The notes: generated by a model not told the origin, from the sequence alone. A DNA stretch of 64,000 nucleotides from Candidatus Paraprevotella stercoravium (GCA_944320795.1 CALUIU010000016.1:1-64000), one strand, 5' to 3'. Numbered from the stretch's first letter, positions 1-9,497 are shown. Program-made: numbers and translations.

Positions 1-23
1 CTCACGGACGCATGAGAATAGTG

Positions 24-62
24 AAAAAGAAAACGAAAGTAGGAAGAAAACTACTTCGTTTT
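24..62 (-). terminator. Rho-independent terminator of the oad operon
   Basis: An imperfect inverted repeat (arms about 30-42 and 51-62, one bulged base) lies about 115 bases beyond the oadB stop. Read on the minus strand, the hairpin is followed by a T-rich run (CGTTTTCTTTTTC). It is placed to end transcription of oadG-oadA-oadB. No gene was seen in bases 1-177. Confidence 0.6.
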
Positions 63-177
63 CCTCCTACTCGATTAAAACGGTTGTTTGGTTTCCGATT
101 TTATTCTGAGGATATGTTTCTACTTGGGAGTATGAAATCTGCAATTCTTCAGAACAAACTGTTTTTATCTGGTGCTT

Positions 178-1425
178 TTAGCTCAGGAAGGAAATCAGTA
201 CTCCGGCGGCAACAGCTGAACCGATCACACCTGAGATATTGGAAGCCATGCAGTAGTTGAGCACATGGTTCTTCGGATCATATTTGGTGGCAATCTCGTT
301 GCACACACGGCTGGCCATCGGCACAGCGCTTAGACCGGTGGCACCGATCAGCGGATTGATTTTCTTCTTGCTGAACAGATTGAATACCTTGACCATCATG
401 ATACCTGAAGCGATAGAAAGGGCAAAGGCCAGGAAACCGCCTACGACAATACCGATGGTCTGCATGTTCAGGAAAGCGTCATAAGTCATGGTGGCGCCCA
501 CGCACAGACCCAGGAAGATTGTGGCCGTGTTCATGATGGAGTTGGATGCCGCGTCAAACAGACGGCTGGTATCGGCTCCGATTTCTTTCAGTAGGTTTCC
601 GAACATCAGCATACCGATAAGCGGTACGGCTGTCGGCACGAAGAGTGCCACAATTGTGGTCACGGCTATCGGGAAGATGATCTTCAGCGTGCGCATGTTT
701 TTGATATCATTCTTCGAAGGGTGCAGCTTCTCCTGTTCCTTCATATTGATCATCAGTTCCTTTTTGCTGCAGGTCAGTTTTACGACTAATGGAATGATCA
801 CAGGTACCAGAGCCATGTATGAATAGGCAGCAATGGCAATCGGACCGAGCAGATGTGGGGCCAGCTTGATGGTGGTAAAGATGGCGGTCGGACCGTCGGC
901 GCCACCGATGATGCCCAGTGAAGCGGCTTCTTTAGGGGTGAAGCCCATCAGAATGGCTACCAGCAGCACGCAGAAGATACCGAACTGCGCGGCGGCACCG
1001 AAAATGGACAGGCGCAGATTGCGCAGCATCGGACCGAAATCAGTCAGTGCGCCCACGCCCATGAAGATGATCGGCGGCAGGAATCCGGTTTTGATGAGCA
1101 TGTAGTAGAGGAAGTTCATCAGTCCGAATTCGTGGGCAATCTGGTGCAGCGGCATGTCCCAGATGAGGCGGCGCGTATTGTCGGAGCACAGGACATAACC
1201 TTCGGAGTCGGCTTGAATCACTCCCATGCCGCCGCCCGGGAAGTTGGCCAGCAACACTCCGAATGCGATGGGAATGAGCAGCAGCGGTTCATATTTCTTT
1301 ACGATGCCCAGATAGAGCAAGATGAATGCCAGGGCATACATGACCAGAATGCCGGGTTCCAGCGCCAGATTGCTGAATGCCGTCATCTGGTACAGCTTTT
1401 CTAAAATCTTATATATTTGGTCCAT
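178..1425 (-). CDS. oadB: Sodium-pumping decarboxylase, beta subunit (OadB type)
   Basis: This is the membrane subunit that couples decarboxylation of carboxybiotin to sodium export across the inner membrane. The 415-residue protein is almost entirely hydrophobic, with roughly ten membrane segments. It carries the family hallmark GGADGPTAIF near residues 174-183; Asp177 corresponds to the conserved Asp implicated in sodium and proton transfer. A second conserved GALTDFGP stretch lies near residues 125-132. Length is typical for OadB/MmdB. It is the last gene of an operon, starting one base after the stop of oadA, so translation is probably coupled. The substrate is set by the alpha subunit, which here is the oxaloacetate/pyruvate type. 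Methylmalonyl-CoA decarboxylase beta subunits look almost the same, so the name rests on the neighbour. Confidence 0.93.
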   Translation of the reverse strand: MDQIYKILEKLYQMTAFSNLALEPGILVMYALAFILLYLGIVKKYEPLLLIPIAFGVLLANFPGGGMGVIQADSEGYVLCSDNTRRLIWDMPLHQIAHEFGLMNFLYYMLIKTGFLPPIIFMGVGALTDFGPMLRNLRLSIFGAAAQFGIFCVLLVAILMGFTPKEAASLGIIGGADGPTAIFTTIKLAPHLLGPIAIAAYSYMALVPVIIPLVVKLTCSKKELMINMKEQEKLHPSKNDIKNMRTLKIIFPIAVTTIVALFVPTAVPLIGMLMFGNLLKEIGADTSRLFDAASNSIMNTATIFLGLCVGATMTYDAFLNMQTIGIVVGGFLAFALSIASGIMMVKVFNLFSKKKINPLIGATGLSAVPMASRVCNEIATKYDPKNHVLNYCMASNISGVIGSAVAAGVLISFLS

Positions 1426-1426
1426 A

Positions 1427-3283
1427 TCACTTTCTTGCTATCTTCATGATTACATCGTCTTCTTCTACACTGTCGCCGGAGTTGACCACAATGGCTGTGA
1501 TGACTCCGTCAAATTCGGCACGGATGGCATTATAGGTCTTCATGGCCTCAATGTAACCGATGATGTCGCCTTTCTGTACGGCATCGCCCACATTCTTCGG
1601 AGTTTCCTGCGCATTCTTCACGCGGTAGAACTTGCCTTCCAGCGGAGCGGCAATATCCTCGCCTTCGCCGACAGGTGCTGCTGAAGCAGCACCTGTCTGA
1701 GCTGGAGCGGCTTCTGCAGTATCGGTACCATAGGCCACTTCCACCTGATAGCGCTGTCCGTTAAGCGTAAGGGTGAGTGTCTTAGGGAGTTCGGCCGGAG
1801 CGGCGGTAGTGCCCTTATGCTGCTCTTCGCGTTTCTTTTGCAGATCAGCTAGGAAGTTTTCCTTGGCTTTCCCACTCTTGTAAGCCTCATACTGCGATGG
1901 ATGCATGGCATATTCGAAGAGCTCTTCATCGTCCTGTCCGGTTTCCCAGCCTTTTTCCTTCATCAGCTGGCGGTATTTGTCCAGCTCATCCGGATAGTTG
2001 CTTTGTGGATCGCCGGTCATGAACACACGTCCCTGTTCTTTAGCCAGAGCTACGATTTCCGGAGCCACTTCGCCCGGAAGTTTTCCGGCTTTGCCCAGAA
2101 TCATATCCCAGATGTCGTCGGCAATCATGCTCCAGCGTTCTTTGCCTTTCTCGAGTTGCATTACGTTCATTAGGGCTAGATTCTTGACATACTGGCTGAA
2201 CGGAGTTACCAGGCAAGGGTATCCCAACTTAGGCCAGATATAGGCCACCTCGTCAAACAGTTTGATGAGCAAATCGTCCTGAGTCAGTTCCGGCTGATTG
2301 TGTTTGACTTTCCATTTGTTGATGCTTTCCAGATTGGTTTCCAGATCGGCCATCAGCGAGCCCATCATGCCACCCGGCAGTCCCGGAGCAATCAGCAGGG
2401 AGTTGTTCAGACGGTTCAGCGGGTTGCAGTAGAAGCCCAGGAAATCATCCATCATTTCCTGAATCTGTGAGCGCACCTCCATATAGGCGGCCATATTGAT
2501 TTCTTTCACTTCAAAGCCGGCATCCTTCAGCATGGCCTGTACGGCAATGATGTCGGCGTGACCGGTACCCCAGGCCAGCGGAGCTACAGCGGTGTCGATA
2601 TAGTCACAACCGTTTTTGCAGACTTCCAGAATGGAAGCCATATTGAATCCCGGTCCGGCATGGGAATGATACTGGATGACGATGTCCGATTTATAGGCCT
2701 TGATTCCGGCACAGATTTTTCCCAAAGTTACGGGGCGTCCGATGCCCGCCATGTCTTTCAGACAGATTTCGTCGCATCCGGCATCAATCAGTTGCTTGGC
2801 CATATTCACATAATAGTCTACGGTATGTACCGGTGAATGGGTGATGCAAAGACAGCATTGCGAAATCATGCCGGCGGCATGGGCATAGTCAATACTCGGG
2901 ATGATATTGCGTACATCGTTCAGTCCGCAGAAGGTGCGGGTAATGTCCGTGCCCTGCGCTTTCTTTACCTTATAGAAAAGTTTACGCACATCGGCCGGTA
3001 CGGGGCTCATGCGCAATCCGTTCAAGGCGCGGTCCAGCATGTGGGTCTGTATGCCGGCTTCATGGAACGGACGCGTCCATTCGCGCACGGCTTTGTTCGG
3101 ATTCTCGCCGAACAGAAGGTTCACCTGTTCAAAACCGCCGCCGTTGGTTTCCACGCGGTCGAAACATCCCATACGGATGATGGCCGGAGCCACTTTGACC
3201 AACTGGTCTACGCGCGGTACATATTTACCGGCGCTTTGCCACATATCTCTGAATACAAGGCTGAATTTTATTTCTTTTTTCAT
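1427..3283 (-). CDS. oadA: Oxaloacetate decarboxylase alpha subunit with fused biotin carrier
   Basis: This is a carboxyltransferase that moves CO2 from oxaloacetate to biotin, making pyruvate; the beta subunit then releases CO2 and pumps sodium. Residues 1 to about 300 form the TIM-barrel carboxyltransferase domain. Probable metal ligands are Asp13 (FRD), His206 and His208 (HSHAG), with Lys176 in LKDMAG as the likely carboxylated lysine. A middle region similar to the pyruvate carboxylase C-terminal domain follows, then an Ala/Pro-rich linker near 490-540. A biotinyl domain ends the protein, with EAMKT placing biotin on Lys582. Carrier and transferase are therefore fused, as in classical OadA. 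The motif around residues 83-91 (LDRALNGL) differs from the usual GQNLLGY of the enterobacterial enzymes. The gene sits between oadG and oadB. Pyruvate carboxylase subunit B is the alternative name, but the beta and gamma partners favour the pump. Confidence 0.9.
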   Translation of the reverse strand: MKKEIKFSLVFRDMWQSAGKYVPRVDQLVKVAPAIIRMGCFDRVETNGGGFEQVNLLFGENPNKAVREWTRPFHEAGIQTHMLDRALNGLRMSPVPADVRKLFYKVKKAQGTDITRTFCGLNDVRNIIPSIDYAHAAGMISQCCLCITHSPVHTVDYYVNMAKQLIDAGCDEICLKDMAGIGRPVTLGKICAGIKAYKSDIVIQYHSHAGPGFNMASILEVCKNGCDYIDTAVAPLAWGTGHADIIAVQAMLKDAGFEVKEINMAAYMEVRSQIQEMMDDFLGFYCNPLNRLNNSLLIAPGLPGGMMGSLMADLETNLESINKWKVKHNQPELTQDDLLIKLFDEVAYIWPKLGYPCLVTPFSQYVKNLALMNVMQLEKGKERWSMIADDIWDMILGKAGKLPGEVAPEIVALAKEQGRVFMTGDPQSNYPDELDKYRQLMKEKGWETGQDDEELFEYAMHPSQYEAYKSGKAKENFLADLQKKREEQHKGTTAAPAELPKTLTLTLNGQRYQVEVAYGTDTAEAAPAQTGAASAAPVGEGEDIAAPLEGKFYRVKNAQETPKNVGDAVQKGDIIGYIEAMKTYNAIRAEFDGVITAIVVNSGDSVEEDDVIMKIARK

Positions 3284-3328
3284 GTTTGTTTCAATCTGTT
3301 GTTGATAATCAGCTGAGAAGGCTGAGGG

Positions 3329-3595
3329 TTAAGATAATTTCTTGATTTGTGCCACATGACCTTTTCCGCCGGTCAGTTCCTTTACGGCAAGCTGGATGAC
3401 AGCCTGTGTAGTGGCATCTGTTTCAGAAGTATTCGTAGCAGGGATTTTCGAGACAGGTGGGGCCTCTTTTGCGTTTGCATTGGTAAGATTCACAAGCAAC
3501 TTTCCTAATCCGATGATGATATAGAGAATCAGGAATACGGTTGCCATGCCCACAACCATCAGTTGCAGAGCCAGATAAATGTTTTCCGTGTTCAT
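3329..3595 (-). CDS. oadG: OadG family gamma subunit
   Basis: A small 88-residue protein with one N-terminal membrane helix (about residues 6-30, GMATVFLILYIIIGLGK) and a polar, Ala/Thr-rich cytoplasmic tail, the shape of gamma subunits of sodium-pumping decarboxylases. Gamma subunits stabilise the alpha-beta complex and in some species bind zinc; no His-rich tail is visible here. I chose the ATG at 3595 because the membrane helix follows directly. An upstream in-frame ATG at 3637 would add 14 polar residues ahead of it. It is the first gene of the operon, 45 bases before oadA. Sequence conservation in this family is low, so the call leans on context and topology. Confidence 0.78.
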   Translation of the reverse strand: MNTENIYLALQLMVVGMATVFLILYIIIGLGKLLVNLTNANAKEAPPVSKIPATNTSETDATTQAVIQLAVKELTGGKGHVAQIKKLS

Positions 3596-3717
3596 AAGCT
3601 TTGTTTTTTTATGGTATTGTTTGTTGGCCTGATTCAAGAGAACCGGTCATGCGAATATAAGCATTTTTTTCTTCATCAGCTTGGTTTCGGATGGCTTTAT
3701 TGACGAACTGTTAGACT

Positions 3718-4089
3718 TTATTCACGTCTGGCTTCAATACGGATTCCGGCACCGTTACAGTCGGCTCCCATAGGTGGGTTTTCTTTGGTGATTTCCAGAG
3801 TAACGGCTTCTACTTCGGGATAGGAGCGGAAAATGTGTTCCAGAATTCTTCCTCCTACGTGCTCAATGAGTTTGGAGGGGATTTCCATTTCCGAGCGTAC
3901 GATGTCGAACAGGTCGGCATAGCTGACCGTGTCGGACAGTTCGTCGGTCTGGAGGGCATGAGTAAAGTCTACCGTTGCTTCCAGGTTGACAAAAAAGTGA
4001 GTGCCAGTATATCGTTCCTGTTCCAGAACTCCGTGGTGGGCAAAGAAACGGGCTTCTTTGATAAAGATTTTAGTATGATTGATTTTCAT
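3718..4089 (-). CDS. folB: Dihydroneopterin aldolase
   Basis: FolB cleaves 7,8-dihydroneopterin to 6-hydroxymethyl-dihydropterin and glycolaldehyde in cytosolic folate synthesis. At 123 residues it has the normal length. The conserved FFAHHGVLEQE block lies near residues 15-25, the VSYADLFDIV segment near 55-64, and the KENPP motif with the catalytic Lys near 101-105. It stands apart from other folate genes, between nrdJ and the oad operon and on the same strand as both. The nrdJ terminator at 4125-4172 lies just upstream, so it probably has its own promoter, which I could not identify. No anomaly was seen. Confidence 0.9.
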   Translation of the reverse strand: MKINHTKIFIKEARFFAHHGVLEQERYTGTHFFVNLEATVDFTHALQTDELSDTVSYADLFDIVRSEMEIPSKLIEHVGGRILEHIFRSYPEVEAVTLEITKENPPMGADCNGAGIRIEARRE

Positions 4090-4124
4090 ATTTGCTTTTT
4101 TAAATGTTTGGAAGTTATAAAAAA

Positions 4125-4172
4125 CGCATCTTTGCCTGTTACCACTTGAGAAAGCAGTTTGGCAAAGATGCG
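4125..4172 (-). terminator. Terminator of nrdJ
   Basis: Perfect 12-bp arms (4125-4136, CGCATCTTTGCC, and 4161-4172) enclose a 24-base loop. On the minus strand the hairpin is followed by TTTTTTATAA, giving the U-tract. It separates nrdJ from folB. Confidence 0.8.
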
Positions 4173-4215
4173 GTATTCAGATCATTGTATGATTTTAATG
4201 CTTGTTCGTAATGGA

Positions 4216-6759
4216 TTATCCACAGCGTGAAGTGCCGCAGTGCTTACAGATCAGGCAACCTTCCTGATAGATCAGTGTTTCATGACCACAGTTCGGGCAT
4301 TTCTGTCCTTTGGCTTCGGTTCCATCGGTGATGTATTTCTTCAGGGCGCGCTCCACACCATTCTTCCAGGTGTTGATGCTTTCGCTTTCCAGTTGCAGGG
4401 AACCCACCAGGCGGATCACATGCTCCAAAGGCATACGGTAACGCAGCACACCGGAAATCAGTTTGGCATAATTCCAATATTCCTTGTTGAATTTTTCAGA
4501 AAGACCTTCGACAGTTGTCTTGTAGCCTTTCTTGTTCTCAAACTGGAAGTCATATCGTTTGGTGCCGTCTTCGCATACATTCTTGATAATGCGTCCTTTG
4601 GTAACGCTCTTAGGCAAGACGATACCCTCATCGTCATCTTGAAGTCCGGTGAAGATTTCATAAGGCTGTCCGTCAAGCAGTCCGATAAAGGCCACCCATT
4701 TTTCCTTGTTGTTCTGGAAACGGACAACGTCACATTCCAACGATTTCGGGCGTACTTCCGTAACAGTCGGATGCTCAAATACTTTCGGTTGTTCCGGCTT
4801 GTCGCTTTTCTTCTTGACCGAAATCATCACTCCGGCACGTGAACCGTCACGATAGATGGTACATCCTTTGCAGCCGGAGCGCCATGCTTCTACATACAGG
4901 CGGTTAACCAGTGCTTCGTCTACGTGATTCGGCAGGTTTACGGTGACACTGATAGAATGGTCTACCCATTTCTGGATGGCGCCCTGCATCTGCACTTTCA
5001 TCAGCCAGTCTACATCATTGGCTGTGGCCTTATAATAAGGCGACTTGGCTACCAGTTCGTCAATTTCTTCCTGGGTGTATTTCTTTTGAGTGTCATATCC
5101 GTTCACTTCCATCCAGGTCATGAACTTGTGATGGTATACGATATACTCTTCAAAAGCATCGCCGGTTTCGTCTACAAAGTCAATGTGTACTTCCGGATCA
5201 TTCGGATTCACTTTTCTACGGCGCCTGTAGATCGGCATGAATACCGGTTCGATACCTGAGGTGGTCTGTGTCATCAGACTGGTAGTTCCGGTCGGCGCAA
5301 TCGTCAGACACGCGATGTTTCGGCGTCCGTATTTGGCCATGTCGTTATACAGATCCATGTCTGCCTCCTTGATACGGTTGATGAACGGATTGTTCTTTTC
5401 GCGTTCTGCGCTGTAGATAGGGAAGGCACCACGTTCTTTAGCCATCTGAACGGATGAGCGGTATGCCTCCAGAGCAACGGTTTTGTGTACCTGTACGGAG
5501 AAATCAGTGGCTTCCTGAGTGCCGTATCTCAGATTCAGGGCAGCCAGCATATCACCTTCGGCAGTAATACCTACACCGGTACGTCGGCCCATGCCGCTCT
5601 TCTTGTAGATTTTTTCCCACAGATGTTTTTCTGTTTCTTTCACCTCATTTGATTCCGGGTCACTCTCGATTTTCTGCTGGATCGCTTCGATTTTCTCCAG
5701 TTCCAAATCAATGATGTCATCCATGATACGCTGTGCAGTAGCTACATGCTTCTTGAACAGTTCAAAATCGAAATAGGCATCCGGAGTAAACGGATTGACT
5801 ACATAGGAGTACAGATTAATGGCCAGCAGACGGCAACTGTCATACGGACAGAGAGGAATTTCTCCGCAAGGATTGGTACTTACGGTGCGGAATCCCAGAT
5901 CAGCGTAGCAGTCGGGCACAGATTCACGCAGGATGGTGTCCCAGAACAATACACCCGGTTCTGCCGATTTCCAGGCATTGTGTACGATCTTCTCCCACAG
6001 TGTCTTTGCCTGAATTTCCTTATGATATAATGGTTGGTCGGAATCAATCGGGAATTGCTGGATGTAGGGAAGGTCGTTGGTGGCCGCTTCCATGAACGCA
6101 TCATCCAGTTTTACGGAAATATTGGCTCCGGTGACCTTCCCTTCAGTCATTTTGGCATCGATAAAGGCTTCTGCGTCCGGGTGCTTGATGCTTACGGAGA
6201 GCATCAGGGCTCCGCGTCGTCCGTCCTGGGCTACCTCACGTGTGGAATTGCTGTAACGCTCCATAAACGGGACCAGACCCGTTGAAGTAAGAGCGGAATT
6301 CTTTACAGGAGATCCTTTCGGGCGGATGTGTGACAAGTCATGGCCTACGCCTCCTCGTCTTTTCATCAGTTGTACCTGCTCTTCATCAATACGGATGATG
6401 CCTCCGTATGAATCGGCTTTACCTTCCAGACCAATGACAAAGCAGTTGGAAAGGGACGCGATCTGGTAATCATTTCCGATACCGGTCATCGGACTTCCGG
6501 CCGGTACGATATATTTGAAATGATCCAGCAATTCAAAGATTTCGCGTGCTTTCAGATTGTTGGGATACTTTGCTTCAATACGGGCAATTTCATTGGCAAG
6601 GCGCCAGTGCATATCTGTTGGAGTCTGCTCGTAAATATTGCCATAAGAGTCTTTCATGGCATATTTGTTCACCCATACTCTTGCGGCCAGTTCGTCTCCT
6701 TTAAAGTACTTCAGAGTAGCCTCAAAAGCTTCATCATAGGTAAATGTCTGTTTTTCCAC
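4216..6759 (-). CDS. nrdJ: Adenosylcobalamin-dependent (class II) ribonucleotide reductase
   Basis: This enzyme reduces ribonucleotides to deoxyribonucleotides without oxygen, using vitamin B12 to make the thiyl radical. The 847-residue protein has the class II layout: Cys106 in SNCF as one redox cysteine, the active-site NPCGE motif at 296-300, and PTGTTSLMTQTTSGIEP in the barrel. A Cys-rich C-terminal tail (CPNCGHE, CLICKHCGTSRCG) acts as a zinc ribbon and re-reduction arm. The gene is a single transcription unit with a textbook promoter at 6849-6879 and a terminator at 4125-4172. I looked for a cobalamin riboswitch in the leader and saw none, so B12 control is not evident. The stop codon lies inside a perfect DnaA-box sequence (4216-4224), probably by chance. 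Confidence 0.95.
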   Translation of the reverse strand: MEKQTFTYDEAFEATLKYFKGDELAARVWVNKYAMKDSYGNIYEQTPTDMHWRLANEIARIEAKYPNNLKAREIFELLDHFKYIVPAGSPMTGIGNDYQIASLSNCFVIGLEGKADSYGGIIRIDEEQVQLMKRRGGVGHDLSHIRPKGSPVKNSALTSTGLVPFMERYSNSTREVAQDGRRGALMLSVSIKHPDAEAFIDAKMTEGKVTGANISVKLDDAFMEAATNDLPYIQQFPIDSDQPLYHKEIQAKTLWEKIVHNAWKSAEPGVLFWDTILRESVPDCYADLGFRTVSTNPCGEIPLCPYDSCRLLAINLYSYVVNPFTPDAYFDFELFKKHVATAQRIMDDIIDLELEKIEAIQQKIESDPESNEVKETEKHLWEKIYKKSGMGRRTGVGITAEGDMLAALNLRYGTQEATDFSVQVHKTVALEAYRSSVQMAKERGAFPIYSAEREKNNPFINRIKEADMDLYNDMAKYGRRNIACLTIAPTGTTSLMTQTTSGIEPVFMPIYRRRRKVNPNDPEVHIDFVDETGDAFEEYIVYHHKFMTWMEVNGYDTQKKYTQEEIDELVAKSPYYKATANDVDWLMKVQMQGAIQKWVDHSISVTVNLPNHVDEALVNRLYVEAWRSGCKGCTIYRDGSRAGVMISVKKKSDKPEQPKVFEHPTVTEVRPKSLECDVVRFQNNKEKWVAFIGLLDGQPYEIFTGLQDDDEGIVLPKSVTKGRIIKNVCEDGTKRYDFQFENKKGYKTTVEGLSEKFNKEYWNYAKLISGVLRYRMPLEHVIRLVGSLQLESESINTWKNGVERALKKYITDGTEAKGQKCPNCGHETLIYQEGCLICKHCGTSRCG

Positions 6760-6848
6760 GTCTTGTATTTTTATATTATTTTTGCATTTATACTCTCTGT
6801 CTTTGTATAAGCGTGAGAGAAGGGTAGATTAGTCTTCTAAAAGCTTTG

Positions 6849-6879
6849 CAAAGCTACATATGTTTTCTCATATATCAAA
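6849..6879 (-). promoter_or_regulatory. Bacteroides-type promoter of nrdJ
   Basis: On the minus strand, TTTG (6879-6876), a 19-base spacer and TAGCTTTG (6856-6849) match the Bacteroidota sigma consensus TTTG-N19-21-TAnnTTTG. Transcription would start near 6842, leaving a leader of roughly 80 bases. The 314-base gap 6760-7073 holds only this promoter and the divergent nitroreductase promoter. Confidence 0.75.
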
Positions 6880-7037
6880 ATAAAAAGAGGTTAAAAAACG
6901 GTTTCTTTTCTGGATAGTTATCCGATTTTTGTATTTATTTATTTGATTATCAGAGTGATGATATTTTTTATAAGATAAAAAGTTATCCAAAATGGAAAAT
7001 CATATATATAAAAGTGCAAATCATGATAATTTTTTCG

Positions 7038-7045
7038 TATCTTTG
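7038..7045 (+). promoter_or_regulatory. Minus-7 box for the nitroreductase gene
   Basis: TATCTTTG is a perfect TAnnTTTG box, 28 bases ahead of the ATG at 7074. No good TTTG was found at the expected spacing upstream, so strength may depend on an activator or on the A/T-rich flank. Confidence 0.55.
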
Positions 7046-7073
7046 TTGTAGCAACATTAAAAACAAAATATCT

Positions 7074-7814
7074 ATGGATTTTTTGACTAAAAGACGCTCT
7101 ATTCGTCGTTATAAAACAGAAGATATTTCGAATGAATTGTTAAATAGTCTTTTGTATAAGGCAGAGCGTACCCAGACAATGGGAAATATGCAGTTATATA
7201 GCGTAGTAGTGATCCGTTCGCCTGAGATGAAGGCGGCTTTGGCTCCGGTACACTTTAATCAGCCCATGGTGACGAGTGCTCCGGTGGTACTTACGTTTTG
7301 TGCTGATTTTAACCGTACGGTAAAGTGGTGTTCTTATCGTGACGCGCAAAGTGGATACGATAATTTGCTTTCGCTGATGAATGCGGCAAGTGATACTTTG
7401 CTTTATACACAAACTTTTTCTTGTCTGGCAGAGGAAGCCGGATTGGGTATTTGCTATCTGGGTACTACACTGTATAATGCCGGTCAGATTGTCGATATAC
7501 TGAAGTTGCCAAAACTGGTACTTCCCGTGGCTACGCTTACCTTAGGTTATCCCGACGAGTGTCCTCCTCAGACTGATCGTCTGCCGTTAGAAGCACTGGT
7601 TCACCAGGAGGTTTATCAGGATTATACCGAGCAGTCTATCAATGACTTTTATCGGACAAAAGAGGATTTGCCGGAGAATATCGAATTTGTGAAAGTAAAC
7701 CAAAAACAGACGTTGGCACAGGTCTTTGCGGAGATTCGTTACAATAAGGCCGATAATGAGGCTATCAGTGAGGTTTTGTTGGAGACACTCAAAAAGCAAG
7801 GTTTTTTGAGATAG
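7074..7814 (+). CDS. Nitroreductase family protein (NfsA/FRP-like)
   Basis: A predicted FMN-dependent NAD(P)H oxidoreductase of 246 residues. The opening MDFLTKRRSIRRYK holds the Arg-Ser-Ile-Arg-Arg stretch that binds FMN phosphate in this family. The segment LPVATLTLGYPDECPP near residues 160-176 resembles the region lining the flavin in NfsA-type enzymes. The start at 7074 was preferred to the upstream ATG at 7014, because the extra 20 residues would precede the conserved N-terminus and overlap the promoter box at 7038-7045. It stands alone, divergent from nrdJ and convergent with dnaA. The physiological substrate (quinone, nitro compound or flavin) cannot be told from sequence. Confidence 0.85.
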   Translation: MDFLTKRRSIRRYKTEDISNELLNSLLYKAERTQTMGNMQLYSVVVIRSPEMKAALAPVHFNQPMVTSAPVVLTFCADFNRTVKWCSYRDAQSGYDNLLSLMNAASDTLLYTQTFSCLAEEAGLGICYLGTTLYNAGQIVDILKLPKLVLPVATLTLGYPDECPPQTDRLPLEALVHQEVYQDYTEQSINDFYRTKEDLPENIEFVKVNQKQTLAQVFAEIRYNKADNEAISEVLLETLKKQGFLR

Positions 7815-7842
7815 GATACGTTATCCGGTAGAGACAAAATAA

Positions 7843-7888
7843 TAGAGCCATATCAAAATATTCCTTTTGGATTTTTGATATGGCTCTA
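7843..7888. terminator. Bidirectional terminator between the nitroreductase gene and dnaA
   Basis: Perfect 16-bp arms (7843-7858, TAGAGCCATATCAAAA, and 7873-7888) enclose a 14-base loop. The plus strand continues into ATATTTTT. The element lies in the 88-base gap between two convergent genes and can serve both. Confidence 0.8.
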
Positions 7889-7902
7889 ATATTTTTCTGG
7901 TT

Positions 7903-9309
7903 TTATTTGCTGCTTTGCAGCAGTTTTTCAATTTCTTCTACTTTACTCTTGAAATTTTTGTCCACATGGATGCGGTCCGCTACCAGATTGCAGGAGTGTA
8001 ATACGGTGGCGTGATTGCGCTTGCCGATCAGGGCACCAATCTTGGATGAAGACAAGTCGGTATGTTTCTGTGCCAAATACATGGCGATTTGTCTTACCTG
8101 TACCACATTCTGCTTGCGGCTTTTGGTGAAAATTTCGCTCTGGTTCATCTTGAAGTAGCCACATACATTTTCCAGAATCAGATCCACTGTGATTGGTTTC
8201 TTCTCGAACTTTACAGCCCGTTTCACAATCTGTTCGGTAAGATTCATGTCCACTTCGCGGTTATATACCACAGAATAAGCCATCAGAGAATTGATGATAC
8301 CTTCCAGATCACGCACGCTTTCATTTACGTTTTCCGCAATAAAATCAATGACTTCTTCCGGTATGGACAGACCGTCGCGGTGAATCTTACTTTTCAGAAT
8401 ATCCTTTCTCAATTCTTTGTTCGGCTTTTCCAATTCTGCCACCAAACCCCATTTAAAGCGAGTGAGCAGGCGCTCTTCCATTCCCTGAAGAGCCACTGGC
8501 GGTCGGTCGGAGGTCAGAATCAGCTGGCGTCCGTTCTGATGCAGATGGTTAAAGATATGGAAGAATGTATTCTGGGTTTTGGTCAGGCTGGCAAATTCCT
8601 GCACATCATCAATGATCAGTACGTCAATTGTCTGATAGAAATTGATGAAGTCGTTGACCGTGTTCTTGCGTACAGAATCGGTATATTGTACCTGAAACAG
8701 ATGGGCTGACAGATACAGTACTCTCTTTTGTGGATAAAGTTCCTTGATCTTGGTACCGATCGCATTGACCAGATGCGTTTTACCCACACCTGATGCACCA
8801 TAGAGGAACAACGGATTGAAAGTGGTCTGTTTGGGATGTTCTGCAATAGCCTGTCCCACCGAACGCGGCAGCTTGTTGCTGATGCCTTCGATGAAATTCT
8901 CAAAGTTATAATTCGGATTTAATTGCGGATCCAGATCCTGGGGAGAGACCGCCTGCATCGGGTTAGGCGCTTTATTGCCGTTTGTGATGGGGCGTCCTAC
9001 AGGTACGGATACGGGACGGGTTGTAGCTTCCAGGTCAACAGTCAGATTGTTGGTCTTGTCAGCTTCAACACGATACATCAATTTTACCCCTTCACCAAAC
9101 ACTCTGTGCAGCACGGTGTGAAGGAGTTTCACGTAATGTTCTTCCAAATATTCATAGACAAAGGAACTCGGTACCTGAATGGTCAGAGTCTTATCCTCAT
9201 AACTCATACAGGTAATCGGTGTGAACCACGTTTTAAACTGGAGTTCGCTTACATTGTCGTGAATAATTTGAAGACAACGTTCCCATTGCGTTTGAAGAGA
9301 ACTAGTCAT
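7903..9309 (-). CDS. dnaA: Chromosomal replication initiator DnaA
   Basis: DnaA binds DnaA boxes at oriC and melts the origin in an ATP-dependent way. The 468 residues show all four domains: the N-terminal helicase-loading domain (about 1-85); a variable linker (about 86-135); the AAA+ domain with Walker A GASGVGKT at 171-178, Walker B LIIDD at 231-235 and a sensor 2-like segment; and the C-terminal helix-turn-helix with signature [11 protein letters not shown] at 429-439. Neither dnaN nor recF lies beside it. The flanking intergenic regions contain no cluster of DnaA boxes, so oriC does not appear to be here. One perfect box (TGTGGATAA, 8729-8737) lies inside the coding region. Confidence 0.97.
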   Translation of the reverse strand: MTSSLQTQWERCLQIIHDNVSELQFKTWFTPITCMSYEDKTLTIQVPSSFVYEYLEEHYVKLLHTVLHRVFGEGVKLMYRVEADKTNNLTVDLEATTRPVSVPVGRPITNGNKAPNPMQAVSPQDLDPQLNPNYNFENFIEGISNKLPRSVGQAIAEHPKQTTFNPLFLYGASGVGKTHLVNAIGTKIKELYPQKRVLYLSAHLFQVQYTDSVRKNTVNDFINFYQTIDVLIIDDVQEFASLTKTQNTFFHIFNHLHQNGRQLILTSDRPPVALQGMEERLLTRFKWGLVAELEKPNKELRKDILKSKIHRDGLSIPEEVIDFIAENVNESVRDLEGIINSLMAYSVVYNREVDMNLTEQIVKRAVKFEKKPITVDLILENVCGYFKMNQSEIFTKSRKQNVVQVRQIAMYLAQKHTDLSSSKIGALIGKRNHATVLHSCNLVADRIHVDKNFKSKVEEIEKLLQSSK

Positions 9310-9390
9310 TCAATTAAGTTCTTGCTTTTAAAATTCTACTATCATTCAATACTTATACTCTACAAAGTTCGGAATATTCTGTGAATTTAC

Positions 9391-9398
9391 CAAATATA
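9391..9398 (-). promoter_or_regulatory. Minus-7 box for dnaA
   Basis: On the minus strand the sequence reads TATATTTG, a perfect TAnnTTTG box about 80 bases upstream of the dnaA ATG. A matching TTTG about 20 bases further up is not obvious. Confidence 0.45.
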
Positions 9399-9497
9399 TT
9401 TTGCCTTGAAACGGCTCTTTTTTTTCTAAATGTCTTGTTTACAGAGAGTAGTTGTTGCGTTAAAAAAAATAATCAGTTTGGTGAAGTAGAAAACAAG

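Noticed and set aside
6760..7073. Cobalamin riboswitch controlling nrdJ
   Set aside because: The leader of nrdJ is only about 80 bases and shows no B12-box-like conserved core or suitable secondary structure.
4216..8737. Perfect DnaA boxes (TTATCCACA or complement) at 4216-4224, 8729-8737 and 52179-52187 as evidence for oriC
   Set aside because: They are isolated and two lie in coding sequence; there is no cluster and no A/T-rich unwinding region beside them. A 9-base word is expected about once per two such windows by chance, so three is only a mild excess.
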